Part shown: positions 34,781 to 44,815 of the stretch, piece by piece
Position numbering within the stretch: the stretch's first letter is position 1
How the letters are laid out: every line of letters starts with the position of its first letter
Assembly (NCBI RefSeq): GCF_900106975.1
Contig: NZ_FNNU01000002.1
Span: forward strand, 124,001-188,000
Direction: 5' to 3'
Length of the DNA stretch: 64,000 nt
DNA from: Pseudomonas kuykendallii
Lineage (GTDB): Bacteria; Pseudomonadota; Gammaproteobacteria; Pseudomonadales; Pseudomonadaceae
Program-made: the position numbers and the translations under genes
The notes under the pieces: model-generated
The model's database searches: none
What the model was told of the DNA's origin: nothing
What the model saw: the letters and a program-made list of their open reading frames with translations, nothing else

Positions 34781-36037
34781 TCAGTAGTCGATGGGGTCGC
34801 GGACGATCGGGCAGGTCATGCAGTGGCCGCCACCACGGCCGCGGCCCAGCTCGCTGGCGTCGATGGTGATGACCTCCACCCCGGCCTTGCGCAGGCGGGT
34901 GTTGGTGAAGGTGTTGCGGTCGTAGGCGATGACGACGCCGGGCTCCAGGGCGACCACGTTGTTGCCGTCGTCCCACTGTTCGCGTTCGGCCTCGAAGCTG
35001 TCGCCGCCGGTCTCGATGGTGCGCAGCTGCGGCAGGCCGAGTGCCCCGGCCACCACGTCGACGAAGCCTTTCTCCTCGCGGCGGATGTCGATGCCGCCGG
35101 GCTTGCTTTCGTCCGGGCGCAGGCTGAACGGCACGATGGCGTTCACCGCGGCGGGGAAGACCGTGACCAGGTCGCGGTCGCAGAAGCTGAACACCGTGTC
35201 CAGGTGCATGGAGGCGCGCGACTTCGGAAGCCCGGCGACGATCACCCGCTCGGCCGCGCCGTTGCGGAACAGCGACTGCGCGAGCTGGCCGATGGCCTGG
35301 CGCGAACTGCGCTCGCCCATGCCGATCAGCACCACGCCGTTGCCGATCGGCATCACGTCGCCGCCTTCCAGGGTCGCCTGGCCGTGGTCGACTTCAGGGT
35401 CGCCGTACCAGACCTGGAAGTCGGCGCCGGCGAATTCCGGATGGAAGCGATAGATCGCCGCGGCGAGCAGGGTTTCCTGGCGGCGCGCCGGCCAGTACAT
35501 CGGGTTGAGCGTGACCCCGCCGTAGATCCAGCAGGTGGTGTCGCGGGTGAACACGGTGTTCGGTAGCGGCGGCAGGAGGAAGCTGCTGTGGCCGAGGTAG
35601 TCGCGGAACAGGCGGATCATCTCGCCGCCTTGGCTGCCCTTCAGGTCGGCGGCCGATACCCCGCCGATGAGGAATTCCGCCAGCGTGCGCGGCTCCAGGC
35701 CTTCCATCCAGCTGCGCAGCTCGTCCTGCAGGCCGACGCCGACCAGGTCGACGGCGAGCTTGTGGTCGAGAATCCATTTCAGCGCCTGCGGGTTCTTCAC
35801 CGTCTCGGTGAGCAGGTTGTGCATCTCCAGCACCTCGACGCCGCGCTCGCGCATCTTGGTGACGAAGTCGAAGTGGTCGCGCTTGGCCTGGCTGACCCAG
35901 ATGACATCGTCGAAGAGCAGTTCGTCGGCGTTGTCCGGTGTGAGCCTCAGGTGCGCGAGGCCGGGCGCGCAGACCATCACCTTGCGCAGCTTGCCGGCTT
36001 CGGAGTGCACGCCGAGTTTTTCTGTGGGGTTGGACAT
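34781..36037 (-). CDS. arcA: Arginine deiminase ArcA
   Basis: 418 aa. Guanidine-modifying fold with the catalytic Cys406 near the end ([10 protein letters not shown]), the same numbering as in the P. aeruginosa enzyme. The His in MHLDTVFSF and the Asp/Glu residues in LEGGDVM are in place. It converts arginine to citrulline and ammonia, the first step of fermentative arginine use. ATG 36037 has a good upstream ribosome site (AAGGAGAA). Confidence 0.96.
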   Translation of the reverse strand: MSNPTEKLGVHSEAGKLRKVMVCAPGLAHLRLTPDNADELLFDDVIWVSQAKRDHFDFVTKMRERGVEVLEMHNLLTETVKNPQALKWILDHKLAVDLVGVGLQDELRSWMEGLEPRTLAEFLIGGVSAADLKGSQGGEMIRLFRDYLGHSSFLLPPLPNTVFTRDTTCWIYGGVTLNPMYWPARRQETLLAAAIYRFHPEFAGADFQVWYGDPEVDHGQATLEGGDVMPIGNGVVLIGMGERSSRQAIGQLAQSLFRNGAAERVIVAGLPKSRASMHLDTVFSFCDRDLVTVFPAAVNAIVPFSLRPDESKPGGIDIRREEKGFVDVVAGALGLPQLRTIETGGDSFEAEREQWDDGNNVVALEPGVVIAYDRNTFTNTRLRKAGVEVITIDASELGRGRGGGHCMTCPIVRDPIDY

Positions 36038-36062
36038 GGTGGTTCTCCTTGAACCGGGTGGA

Positions 36063-37493
36063 TCAAAGGCTGAGGAAGCCGTCGTAGAGGCCGTAGGCGG
36101 CGACGGCCGCGCCGACCAGCACTGCGGCGAGAATGACTTTCTCCACGCCGGTGAAGACTGGCTGGCCCTGTTCGCGCTTGGCCTTGGCGAAGAACAGCGC
36201 GCCGGGTGCGTACAGCAGGGCCGACAGCAGCACGTACTTGAGGCCGCCGGCGTAGAGCAGCCAGACCGCGTAGAGCACCGCCACCGCGCCGATCGCCAGG
36301 TCGCGGCGGCGTGCGCCGGCGGCCTGCTCGTAGGTCTCGCCACGCAGGGCGAGCAGCGCGGCGTAGGCGGCCGACCAGAAGTACGGCACCAGGATCATCG
36401 AGGTGGCGAGGTAGAGCAGGTTGAGGTAGGTCGCCGAGTTGAACAGGGTGATGATCAGGAACAGCTGGATCAGTCCGTTGGACAGCCACAGCGCATTCGC
36501 CGGGACGCCGTTGGCATTCTCCTTCTTGAGGAAGTTCGGCATGGTGTGGTCGCGTGCACCGGCGAAAAGAATCTCCGCGCAGAGCAGCGTCCAGGACAGC
36601 AGCGCGCCGGTCAGCGACACCACCAGCCCGACGCTGATCAGCACCGCACCCCAGTGGCCGACCACATGTTCCAGCACGCCGGCCATGGAGGGATTCTTCA
36701 GCGTCGCCAGCTCGGCCTGTCCGAGCACGCCCATGGACAGTACGTTCACCAGTACCAGCAGCAGGAGCACGCTGTAGAAGCCGATCGCGGTGGCCTTTGC
36801 CACCTCGCTGCGGTGTTCGGCGCGCGCCGAGTAGATGCTGGCGCCCTCGATGCCGATGAACACCCAGACGGTGACCAGCATCATCCCGCGCACCTGGTTC
36901 AGCACGCTGCCCAGGTCGGGGTTGCCTTTACCCCAGAAGTCCGCGGTGAACAGGTCGACGTTGAAGGCCAGGGCGGTGATGACGATGAAGATCAGCAGCG
37001 GGACGATCTTCGCCACGGTGGTGATCAGGTTGACCAGCGCCGCCTCGTGGATCCCGCGCAGGACCAGGAAGTGCACGCCCCAGAGCAGCAGCGAGGCGCC
37101 GATGATCGAGGCCGGCGTGTTGCCTTCGCCGAAGACCGGGAAGAAGTAGCCCAAGGTGGCGAACAGCAGCACGAAGTAGCTGACGTTGCCGATCCAGGCG
37201 CTGATCCAGTAGCCCCAGGCGGACGAGAAACCCATGTAGTCGCCGAAGCCCGCTTTCGCGTAGGCGTAGACCCCGGTGTCCAGCTCGGGCTTGCGCACCG
37301 CGAGGTTTTGGAACACCAGCGCCAGGGTGAGCATGCCCACCGCGGTGATCGCCCAGCCGATCAGTACCGCGCCGGCGCCGGCGCTGGCCGCCATGTTCTG
37401 CGGCAGTGAGAAGATGCCGCCGCCGACCATCGAGCCGATGACCAGTGCGGTGAGTGCGCCGAGGCGCAGCTTGCGCGTCGTTTGTCGTTCCAT
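36063..37493 (-). CDS. arcD: Arginine/ornithine antiporter ArcD
   Basis: 476 aa APC-superfamily transporter with 12-13 spans, opening with [26 protein letters not shown], the typical glycine-rich first helix. It exchanges arginine for ornithine across the inner membrane. First gene of arcDABC; GGAGGG precedes its ATG at 6 bases. An ANR-type box lies upstream, so anaerobic induction is expected. Confidence 0.95.
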   Translation of the reverse strand: MERQTTRKLRLGALTALVIGSMVGGGIFSLPQNMAASAGAGAVLIGWAITAVGMLTLALVFQNLAVRKPELDTGVYAYAKAGFGDYMGFSSAWGYWISAWIGNVSYFVLLFATLGYFFPVFGEGNTPASIIGASLLLWGVHFLVLRGIHEAALVNLITTVAKIVPLLIFIVITALAFNVDLFTADFWGKGNPDLGSVLNQVRGMMLVTVWVFIGIEGASIYSARAEHRSEVAKATAIGFYSVLLLLVLVNVLSMGVLGQAELATLKNPSMAGVLEHVVGHWGAVLISVGLVVSLTGALLSWTLLCAEILFAGARDHTMPNFLKKENANGVPANALWLSNGLIQLFLIITLFNSATYLNLLYLATSMILVPYFWSAAYAALLALRGETYEQAAGARRRDLAIGAVAVLYAVWLLYAGGLKYVLLSALLYAPGALFFAKAKREQGQPVFTGVEKVILAAVLVGAAVAAYGLYDGFLSL

Positions 37494-37550
37494 GATGCCC
37501 TCCGGAATCGGTTAGCTGATTCCATTGGGCGCGCACCACCTTGGCGCAGG

Positions 37551-37564
37551 ATGATCTGAGTCAA
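37551..37564 (-). promoter_or_regulatory. ANR/FNR-type box of the arc operon
   Basis: Read on the minus strand the site is TTGAC-TCAG-ATCAT, close to the ANR consensus TTGAT-N4-ATCAA. It sits about 60 bp before the arcD start. ANR control of arcDABC is known in P. aeruginosa; here it is inferred from the site. Confidence 0.75.
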
Positions 37565-37656
37565 GCCGACGAGCGGCGCCGTGGCGGGGTGTCGCAGGAA
37601 GAACAGTAAATGGCGCGCCGCCGATCAAGGTGGCGAAACGCTATTCGGCTGACCGC

Positions 37657-39030
37657 TCAGTCACTTTCATCGCTGCCTTCGCCGAAGTGCAGACCGTGCT
37701 TGCGCAGCTTGTCGTGCAGGGTCTTGCGCGGCAGGCCGAGGGCTTCGGCGAGGCTGCGCATCGACCCGTGCGGCCGGCTCAACTCGGCGGCGATCAGCGC
37801 CCGCTCGAAGGCCTCGACCTGTTCGCTGAGGCCGCCCTGCACCGCCGGCAGGCTCGGCGCATGGTTGTCCAGCGCCAGTTCCAGGCCGAGGGCGAAACGC
37901 TCGGCGGCGTTCTGCAGTTCGCGCACGTTGCCCGGCCAGGCATGCCGCAGCAGCATCGCCCGTTGCAGCGGCTGCAACTCGCGCGGCGGCAGCCTGTGCC
38001 GCGCGCTGGCGGCTTCGGCGAAATGCTCGAACAGCAGCAGCGCGTCCTCGCCGCGCTCGCGCAACGGCGGAATGCGCAGCGGCGCGACGTTCAGCCGGTA
38101 GTACAGGTCGGCGCGAAAGCGGCCCTGGTCGGCGGCCTGGCGCAGATCTTCCTTGGTTGCGGCGACGACGCGGATGTCCAGCGGGATCAGCTGGTTCGAG
38201 CCCATCCGTTCGACGATGCGTTCCTGCAGCAGGCGCAGCAGCTTGACCTGCACGTCGAGGCTCATGCTCTCGATCTCGTCGAGGAACAGGGTGCCGCCGT
38301 TGGCGTGCTCGAACTTGCCGATGCGGCGTTTCTGCGCCCCGGTGAAGGCGCCGGCCTCATGGCCGAACAGCTCGCTTTCCACCACCGACTCGGCCAGCGC
38401 GCCGGCATTGATGGCGACGAAGGGGCCGTTGCGTCGTGCCGAGAGCTCGTGCAGGGCGCGCGCCACGACCTCCTTGCCGGAACCGGTTTCGCCCAGGATC
38501 AGCACGTCGGCGTTGGTCGCCGCCAGCGCGCCGATCTGCTCGCGCAGGCGACGGGTCGGCGCTGACTGGCCGAGCAGCCGGCCGGACAGTTCATGACGGT
38601 CGGCCAGGGCCAGGCGCAGGCTGCGGTTGTCCAGTTGCAGGCGGCGCAGGTCGAGGGCGCGGCGCACGCTGTCCAGCAGGTTCTCGCTGGGGAAGGGTTT
38701 CTCGAGGAAATCGTAGGCGCCGGCGCGCATCGCCTGCACCGCCAGCGGCACGTCGCCGTGCCCGGTGATCAGCAGTACCGGCAGGCCGGGGTCCTTGGCG
38801 TGCAGCGCTTCGAGCAGCTGCAGGCCATCGACGCCGGGCATGCGGATATCGCTGACCACCACGCCCGGCCAGTCGGCGTCCAGGCGCTCGCCGACGCCGT
38901 CGGCGCTGTCCAGTGCGAGTACCTTGAGCCCGGCCAGGTCCAGGGTCTGGCTGAGGGCCTGGCGCAGGTGCGGGTCGTCGTCGATCAGCAGGACCTCGAC
39001 GCGGCCATCGATCGGCGAATCGGTACTCAT
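37657..39030 (-). CDS. dctD: C4-dicarboxylate response regulator DctD (sigma-54 activator)
   Basis: 457 aa NtrC-type regulator. It has a receiver domain with phosphoacceptor Asp61, an AAA+ domain with Walker A GETGSGKE and the sigma-54 contact loop GAFTGAQ, and a Fis-type C-terminal HTH (GSMRSLAEALGLPRKTLHDKLRKHG). Its ATG overlaps the dctB stop (ATGA). It is expected to activate sigma-54 promoters of C4-dicarboxylate transporters. The dctPQM genes that I recall next to it in P. aeruginosa are absent here; arcD follows instead. Confidence 0.9.
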   Translation of the reverse strand: MSTDSPIDGRVEVLLIDDDPHLRQALSQTLDLAGLKVLALDSADGVGERLDADWPGVVVSDIRMPGVDGLQLLEALHAKDPGLPVLLITGHGDVPLAVQAMRAGAYDFLEKPFPSENLLDSVRRALDLRRLQLDNRSLRLALADRHELSGRLLGQSAPTRRLREQIGALAATNADVLILGETGSGKEVVARALHELSARRNGPFVAINAGALAESVVESELFGHEAGAFTGAQKRRIGKFEHANGGTLFLDEIESMSLDVQVKLLRLLQERIVERMGSNQLIPLDIRVVAATKEDLRQAADQGRFRADLYYRLNVAPLRIPPLRERGEDALLLFEHFAEAASARHRLPPRELQPLQRAMLLRHAWPGNVRELQNAAERFALGLELALDNHAPSLPAVQGGLSEQVEAFERALIAAELSRPHGSMRSLAEALGLPRKTLHDKLRKHGLHFGEGSDESD

Positions 39031-40835
39031 GCAAAGTCCTCCGGCGGGTGCGGGTTGACGCCGGGCGCGGCGGCGCGCAGGCGCAGGGTGAGCAGGGCAC
39101 CGCCCTCGGGATGGTTGGCGAGCAGCAGCTCGCCGCCCAGGGCGCGCATCAGGGTATCGCAGATCGCCAGCCCGAGGCCGAGGCCCTGGGTGCTGGTCTT
39201 GGTGGTGAAGAACGGCTCGCGGGCGCGCTGCAGGGCTTCCTCGCTGAAGCCCGGGCCGTTGTCGCGGATGCGCAGCTCGACGCCTTGGGCGGTCTGCTCG
39301 GCGTTCAGCCACAGGCGCCGCGGCGGGCCCTTGGCGGTGAGCGCGTCGAGGGCATTGGCGAGCAGGTTGCCGAGTACCTGGCGCAGGCGGGTTTCACCGG
39401 CCTGCACCCACAGCGGCGCATCCGGCAGGTCGCGGATCAGCTCCACCTCCATCGCCCGCCGACGCTGCGCCAGCAGGGCCAGGGCATCGTCCAGCGCCGG
39501 CTGCAGGGCGACGCTTTCCGGCGCATGCCGGTCGCGCCGGGCGAAAGCGCGCAGGTGGGCGATGATCGAGGCCATGCGCCCGGTCAGTTCGCCGATCAGC
39601 TTGAGGTTGCCGCGCGCGTCATCGATGCGCTGATGGTCGAGCAGCACGGCGGCGTTCTCGGCGTAGCTGCGGATCGCCGCCAGCGGCTGATTGAGCTCGT
39701 GGCTGATGCTCGCGCTCATGGTGCCGAGCACCGAGAGCTTGCCGGCCTGCACCAGCTCATCCTGGGCGCGGGCGGCTTCCTGCTGGGCGTGCTCGCGCTC
39801 GAGCACCTCGTCCTTCAGCCGGCTGTTGAGGGTTTCCAGGTCATGGGTCCGCTCCAGCACGCGGCTCTCCAGCTCCTGGCGCGCACGGCTGTCGAAGGCG
39901 ATCCGTTCCAGGTAGTGACGGCGGCGCTGCATCATCAGACCGAGCATCAGCATCAGCAGGAGCAGGGCGCCGCCGCCGATCGCCACGCTGGTCTGCACGC
40001 GGCGCTCGATCATCGAGCGCGGCGCGAGGATGTTCACCGTCCAGCCGGTTTCCTGCAGCACCCGACTCTGCTCCATCCAGGTGTCGCTCTTCAATTGCAG
40101 GGGGACGGGTTCGCGGGTCGGATAGGGCTGGTTGTCGGCGATCTCGTCGCGTTCGCGCACCGACAACGGGCGGCTGGCGCGGTAACGCCACTGCGCCCGC
40201 GAGGTGAGGATCACCACGCCGTGGTGGTCGGTCACCAGCAATTGCTCGGGGGTATTGCCCCAGGGCACTTCGGTGATATCCAGGTCGACCTTGACCACCA
40301 GCGCCCCGAGCACCCGCTTGCCGTCCCTCACCGCCGAGGCGAAGTAGTAGCCACGCTTGCCTGACGTGGTGCCGAGGCCGAAGAAGCGCCCCTGCTGGCC
40401 GGCGATGGCCTCGCGGAAGTACGGCCGGAAGGCGAAGTTGCGGCCGATGAAGCTGTCCGGCTGGTCCCAGTTGGACGCCGCCAGGGTGTTGCCGGCGGCA
40501 TCCATCAGATAGATCACCTCGGCACCGGTCTGCTCGCGCAACTGCGACAGCAGGCGATTGGCGGCCTCGTGGGTCGGCCCGCTGGCGGGCTGGTCGAGTA
40601 CGGCGCGCAGTGGCGGCAGGTCGCCAAGAATCGGCGGCAGCACCTCGTAGCGGCGCAGGGTGCCGAGCAGGTTGGCGACATAGAGGTCGAGCGTCTGGCG
40701 GTTCTGTTCGGCCAGTTCGCTGCGGTAATAGCGCTCGGCGAGGTGATGCAGCGGCCACAGCAGAGGGGCCAGCAGCACGGCGAGCAGCGCCAGACTGCGC
40801 CAGCGCGGGCGGCGGGGATGGGGGTGGTCGGTCAT
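39027..40835 (-). CDS. dctB: C4-dicarboxylate sensor histidine kinase DctB
   Basis: 602 aa. Two membrane helices (about 12-30 and 284-302) flank a periplasmic double-Cache sensor region typical of DctB, followed by a coiled linker, the phosphoacceptor His379 (SASISHELNQPLAAIRS) and an HATPase domain (LGNLLANALDAL, GLGLGLAICDTL). It senses succinate, fumarate or malate and phosphorylates DctD. The start is uncertain: ATG 40835 and ATG 40844 are both possible and neither has a strong ribosome site. Confidence 0.88.
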   Translation of the reverse strand: MTDHPHPRRPRWRSLALLAVLLAPLLWPLHHLAERYYRSELAEQNRQTLDLYVANLLGTLRRYEVLPPILGDLPPLRAVLDQPASGPTHEAANRLLSQLREQTGAEVIYLMDAAGNTLAASNWDQPDSFIGRNFAFRPYFREAIAGQQGRFFGLGTTSGKRGYYFASAVRDGKRVLGALVVKVDLDITEVPWGNTPEQLLVTDHHGVVILTSRAQWRYRASRPLSVRERDEIADNQPYPTREPVPLQLKSDTWMEQSRVLQETGWTVNILAPRSMIERRVQTSVAIGGGALLLLMLMLGLMMQRRRHYLERIAFDSRARQELESRVLERTHDLETLNSRLKDEVLEREHAQQEAARAQDELVQAGKLSVLGTMSASISHELNQPLAAIRSYAENAAVLLDHQRIDDARGNLKLIGELTGRMASIIAHLRAFARRDRHAPESVALQPALDDALALLAQRRRAMEVELIRDLPDAPLWVQAGETRLRQVLGNLLANALDALTAKGPPRRLWLNAEQTAQGVELRIRDNGPGFSEEALQRAREPFFTTKTSTQGLGLGLAICDTLMRALGGELLLANHPEGGALLTLRLRAAAPGVNPHPPEDFA

Positions 40836-40911
40836 GGGCGGCATTCTAGCAGGGCGCCGGACCCGAATATCCGTATGCTGCGCTGCGCGCACCGGGGAAG
40901 CAGGAGCTTGT

Positions 40912-40933
40912 GGTGCGCATGGCGCACCCTGCG
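40912..40933. repeat. REP-like element, third copy
   Basis: GGTGCGCATGGCGCACCCTGCG differs by one base from the unit at 12693-12714 (inverted). It lies directly after the rmlD stop codon, between rmlD and dctB, where it could also fold as an mRNA 3' hairpin. Confidence 0.7.
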
Positions 40934-40934
40934 C

Positions 40935-41807
40935 TCAGGTGGGGCTGTCGGCCAGGCACTGCGCCAGCGCCGCGCGCCAGTCGGGCAGCGAGACGCCCCA
41001 TTCGCGCTGCAGCCGCGTGCAGTCGAGCCGCGAGTTCAACGGCCGCGGCGCCGGGGTTGGGTAGTCGCTCGACGGGATCGGCAGCAGCCGCGCGCGCAGG
41101 CGGTTCTGCGTGGCGAGGTGCGCGGCGATGGCCTGGGCGAAGCCGAACCAGGAGGTCTCGCCGCCGGCGCTGAAGTGATACAGGCCCCAGGCGCCGGGCG
41201 TGCCCGCCTGCCAGCGGCGGACCAGCGCCGCAGTGGCCTCGGCGATGGAATCGGCCCAGGTCGGCGCGCCGATCTGGTCGTCCACCACCTTGAGTTCGTC
41301 GCGCTCGGCCAGCAGCTTCTGCATGGTCAGCAGGAAGTTGCGCCCCTGGGTCGAGTAGACCCAGCTGGTGCGCAGGATCAGGTGCTCGCCGCCCACCGCC
41401 TGGATCGCCCGTTCGCCGGCCAGCTTGCTCTGGCCGTAGACGCCGAGCGGATTGGGTACGTCGCTTTCCAGGTAGGGCGCGGGTTTGCTGCCGTCGAACA
41501 CGTAGTCGGTGGAATAGTGGATCAGCGCTGCGCCCAGGGCTGAGGCCTCCTCGGCGAGCACGCCGGGCGCCGTGGCGTTGATCGCGAAGGCCTTGTCCGG
41601 CTCGCTCTGCGCCAGGTCGACCGCCGTGTGCGCGGCGGCGTTGACGATCAGCGCCGGCCGCAGGACGCGCACTTGGCGGCGAATCGCGTCGACGTCCTGT
41701 AGGTCCAGTTGCTCGCTGCCCAGCACGCTCAGCTCGCCCAGCGGGGCAAGGCTGCGTTGCAACGCCTGGGCGACCTGGCCGTTGCGGCCGGTGACGAGAA
41801 TCCTCAT
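40935..41807 (-). CDS. rmlD: dTDP-4-dehydrorhamnose reductase RmlD
   Basis: 290 aa extended SDR. The N-terminal motif is GRNGQVAQAL, STDYVFDG carries the catalytic Ser/Thr region, and YGQSK holds the Tyr-Lys pair. It makes dTDP-L-rhamnose with NADPH, the last step of the pathway. The start overlaps the rmlC stop by four bases (ATGA). Last of the four coupled genes rmlB-rmlA-rmlC-rmlD. Confidence 0.94.
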   Translation of the reverse strand: MRILVTGRNGQVAQALQRSLAPLGELSVLGSEQLDLQDVDAIRRQVRVLRPALIVNAAAHTAVDLAQSEPDKAFAINATAPGVLAEEASALGAALIHYSTDYVFDGSKPAPYLESDVPNPLGVYGQSKLAGERAIQAVGGEHLILRTSWVYSTQGRNFLLTMQKLLAERDELKVVDDQIGAPTWADSIAEATAALVRRWQAGTPGAWGLYHFSAGGETSWFGFAQAIAAHLATQNRLRARLLPIPSSDYPTPAPRPLNSRLDCTRLQREWGVSLPDWRAALAQCLADSPT

Positions 41808-42349
41808 GGGAACAGCTCGGCTTCGGCCAGGGCGACGCCGCTGCGGTCCTTGGCCGACAACTGCGGCGTCTCATGCAGGGGCCAGTCGATGGCCAGCTGC
41901 GGGTCGTCCCAGCGGATGCAGCGCTCGTGTTCGGGGGCGTAGTAGTCGGTGGTCTTGTAGAGGAACTCGGCGCTTTCGCTGAGCACCACGAAGCCATGGG
42001 CGAAACCTTCCGGGACCCACAGCTGGCGCTTGTTGTCGGCGCTCAGGTGCACGCCGGCCCAGCGGCCGAAGGTGGGCGAGCCGCGCCGCAGGTCGACCGC
42101 GACATCGAACACTTCGCCGGCGACCACGCGCACCAGTTTTCCCTGTGGCTGACTGATCTGGTAATGCAGCCCGCGAAGCACGCCCCGCGCCGAGCGCGAA
42201 TGGTTGTCCTGGACGAACTCCCGGGTGAGCCCGGTCGCCTCGGCGAAGGCGCGGGCGTTAAAGCTCTCGAAGAAGAACCCGCGCTCGTCGCCGAAGATCC
42301 GGGGTTCGAGCACCAGCACATCGGGCAGCTCGGTGGGGATGACGTTCAT
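41804..42349 (-). CDS. rmlC: dTDP-4-dehydrorhamnose 3,5-epimerase RmlC
   Basis: 181 aa cupin. The motifs [11 protein letters not shown] (catalytic His), [14 protein letters not shown] and VPEGFAHGF are complete. It converts dTDP-4-keto-6-deoxyglucose to dTDP-4-keto-rhamnose. Overlaps both neighbours by ATGA. A second, divergent RmlC-like protein is encoded at 45932-46480. Confidence 0.95.
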   Translation of the reverse strand: MNVIPTELPDVLVLEPRIFGDERGFFFESFNARAFAEATGLTREFVQDNHSRSARGVLRGLHYQISQPQGKLVRVVAGEVFDVAVDLRRGSPTFGRWAGVHLSADNKRQLWVPEGFAHGFVVLSESAEFLYKTTDYYAPEHERCIRWDDPQLAIDWPLHETPQLSAKDRSGVALAEAELFP

Positions 42350-43218
42350 CGGCTCTCTTTCTCCAGCTTGTACAGGTATTCGCCGTAACCGGTCTTGCCG
42401 AAAATCCGCGCCTGGTCGAGCAGGCGCTCGCGGTCGATCCAGCCCTGCTGGAAGGCGATTTCCTCGAGGCAGGCCACCTTCAGGCCCTGGCGATGTTCGA
42501 TGGTCTGCACGTATTGCGAGGCTTCCAGCAGGCTGTCGTGGGTGCCGGTGTCGAGCCAGGCGAAGCCGCGGCCGAAGCGTTCGACGCGCAGGTCGCCGCG
42601 CTGCAGGTAGGCGTTGTTGATGTCGGTGATCTCCAGCTCGCCACGCGGCGAAGGCTTGACCGCCTTGGCGATCTTGATCACGTCGTTGTCGTAGAAATAC
42701 AGCCCGGTCACCGCGTAGCTGGACTTCGGCTCGGCCGGCTTCTCCTCGATGGACAGCGCGTGACCCTGCTCATCGAACTCGACCACGCCGAAGCGCTGCG
42801 GGTCCTTCACCCAGTAGCCGAACACCGTCGCGCCGCTCGGATGGGCGGCGGCGCGGGTCAACTGCTCGGTGAAACGGTGCCCGTGGAAAATGTTGTCGCC
42901 GAGGATCAGGCACACCGAGTCGTCGCCGATGAAGTCCTCGCCGATCAGGAAGGCCTGCGCCAGGCCATCCGGCGTCGGCTGTTCGGCGTACTGGAAACTC
43001 ACCCCGAACTGCGCGCCGTCGCCGAGCATCTTGCGGAAGTTCGGCAGGTCCTGCGGCGTGGAGATGATCAGGATGTCGCGGATGCCGGCGAGCATCAGCA
43101 CCGAGATCGGGTAGTAGATCATCGGCTTGTCGTAGATCGGCAGCAGCTGTTTGGACACGCCGAGGGTGATGGGATGCAGCCGGCTGCCAGAGCCGCCGGC
43201 GAGGATGATTCCTTTCAT
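42346..43218 (-). CDS. rmlA: Glucose-1-phosphate thymidylyltransferase RmlA
   Basis: 290 aa. The nucleotidyltransferase signature [11 protein letters not shown] at the N-terminus, the [16 protein letters not shown] segment, and LGDNIFHG with conserved Asp residues are present. It joins glucose-1-phosphate and dTTP to start dTDP-rhamnose synthesis. Overlaps rmlB and rmlC by four bases each. Gene order B-A-C-D differs from the B-D-A-C order I recall for P. aeruginosa. Confidence 0.95.
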   Translation of the reverse strand: MKGIILAGGSGSRLHPITLGVSKQLLPIYDKPMIYYPISVLMLAGIRDILIISTPQDLPNFRKMLGDGAQFGVSFQYAEQPTPDGLAQAFLIGEDFIGDDSVCLILGDNIFHGHRFTEQLTRAAAHPSGATVFGYWVKDPQRFGVVEFDEQGHALSIEEKPAEPKSSYAVTGLYFYDNDVIKIAKAVKPSPRGELEITDINNAYLQRGDLRVERFGRGFAWLDTGTHDSLLEASQYVQTIEHRQGLKVACLEEIAFQQGWIDRERLLDQARIFGKTGYGEYLYKLEKESR

Positions 43219-44297
43219 GGGAGTTCCTTGAGTGGGTCGATGGCGCCGAGGCGCTCGCGTTGGTAGCTGCCGTCCTGCACGCGCCGGCACCAGTCCAGGT
43301 TGTCCAGGTACCACTGCACGGTCTTGCGCAGGCCGCTGGCGAAGGTTTCCTGCGGCACCCAACCCAGCTCGCGCTGGATCTTGCCGGCGTCGATGGCGTA
43401 GCGCAGGTCATGGCCCGGGCGGTCGCTGACATAGGTGATCAGGTCTTCGTAGCGGGCGAGCCCGGCCGGCTTCCGCGGCGCCAGCTCTTCCAGCAGCGCG
43501 CAGATGGCGCGCACCACGTCGAGGTTCTTCTGCTCGTTGTGGCCGCCGATGTTGTAGGTCTCGCCGACCTTGCCCTGGCTGACCACGGTGAGCAGCGCGC
43601 GGGCGTGATCCTCGACGAACAGCCAGTCGCGCACCTGCTGGCCGTTGCCATACACCGGCAGCGGCTTGCCTTCCAGCGCGTTGAGGATCACCAGCGGGAT
43701 CAGCTTCTCGGGGAAGTGATAGGGCCCGTAGTTGTTCGAGCAGTTGGTGATCAGAACCGGCAGCCCGTAGGTGCGCTGCCAGGCGCGCACCAGGTGGTCC
43801 GAGGCCGCCTTGCTCGCCGAGTAGGGCGAGCTCGGCGCGTAGGGGGTGGTTTCGCGGAACAGGTCGTCCGCGCCGTGCAGGTCGCCGTACACCTCGTCCG
43901 TGGAGATATGGTGGAAGCGGAAGGCCGACTTGCGCGGCTCCGGTAGCGTCTGCCAGTACGCGCGGCAGGCATCGAGCAGCACGTAGCTGCCGACGATATT
44001 GGTCTGGATGAAGGCGGCCGGGCCGTCGATGGAGCGGTCGACGTGGGATTCGGCGGCCAAGTGCATCACCGCGTCGGGCGCGAAGTCCGCCAGGGCGGTG
44101 GCCATCGCGGCGGCATCGCCGATGTCCGCGTGGAGAAAGGCGTAGCGCGGATTGTCGTCGATCTCCCTGAGCGACTCGAGGTTGCCGGCGTAGGTCAGCT
44201 TGTCGACGTTGAGCACCTGGTGCCCGGTGTGCTGCATGAGGTGGCGAATCAATGCCGAGCCGATGAAGCCCGCGCCGCCGGTAACCAGAATCCGCAT
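43215..44297 (-). CDS. rmlB: dTDP-glucose 4,6-dehydratase RmlB
   Basis: 360 aa. GGAGFIG Rossmann motif at residues 7-13, STDEVYGDL with catalytic Asp-Glu, and YSASK. It oxidises and dehydrates dTDP-glucose to the 4-keto-6-deoxy sugar. First gene of the four-gene rml operon; the promoter should lie in the A/T-richer DNA upstream (44298-44815). Confidence 0.95.
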   Translation of the reverse strand: MRILVTGGAGFIGSALIRHLMQHTGHQVLNVDKLTYAGNLESLREIDDNPRYAFLHADIGDAAAMATALADFAPDAVMHLAAESHVDRSIDGPAAFIQTNIVGSYVLLDACRAYWQTLPEPRKSAFRFHHISTDEVYGDLHGADDLFRETTPYAPSSPYSASKAASDHLVRAWQRTYGLPVLITNCSNNYGPYHFPEKLIPLVILNALEGKPLPVYGNGQQVRDWLFVEDHARALLTVVSQGKVGETYNIGGHNEQKNLDVVRAICALLEELAPRKPAGLARYEDLITYVSDRPGHDLRYAIDAGKIQRELGWVPQETFASGLRKTVQWYLDNLDWCRRVQDGSYQRERLGAIDPLKELP

Positions 44298-44815
44298 GGA
44301 TGAGTCCTGTCGTTCGAGCCATATAGAGTGTCGGCAGCGCGGGAAGGGCGCAAGTTCGGCTCGTGCACGGGGCATTATTCAACGCGCCGGCACCGCCTAT
44401 CGGAATCAGCGACCCTGCCACCGCGCAAACATTCGATTTTTCGATGCCGCTCGACTTTTTTCTGGCGTGGACTATCCGACTTGGGTGATTAGTGGCCAAA
44501 AGCCGCCTTTCGTCGCCACCGCTCTAATTCGCCACTTTTTGAGGGATCGTTTGCGCAAGGCGAAAGGTCAGAGTTAACAGATTGCCACTATGGCGATATT
44601 CATGTTGTTCCAATTGATACGCGAGTGACGAAAGCGTTTTAAGCCGTCGAAAAACTCGCATCCCGAAGTATAAGCCTGACGGTTCTCGCTGCAGAGTGAT
44701 CGATAGTTTCGATTTTCGATCACTGTGTCGGCGAAACTGCTCATGAGAAGATATTTCAGGATATGTAGAAATTGTTCGACAATTACAGATGCATCTAAGG
44801 AAGGAGAGGAAAGTC
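44298..44815. other. Long intergenic region, lower G+C than surroundings
   Basis: About 520 bp between divergent rmlB and the glycosyltransferase gene. It is visibly richer in A/T than the flanks, especially 44520-44815. The only open frame (minus strand, 97 codons) begins inside the start of the glycosyltransferase gene and has a Cys/Arg-rich unlikely composition. An inverted repeat lies at 44692-44727. It presumably holds both promoters; the composition suggests foreign DNA. Confidence 0.55.
44692..44727. promoter_or_regulatory. Inverted repeat in rmlB-glycosyltransferase gap
   Basis: CAGAGTGATCGA and TCGATCACTGTG form a 12-bp dyad with one mismatch around a 12-base centre. With no coding function nearby it is a candidate operator; the binding protein is unknown. 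Confidence 0.4.
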
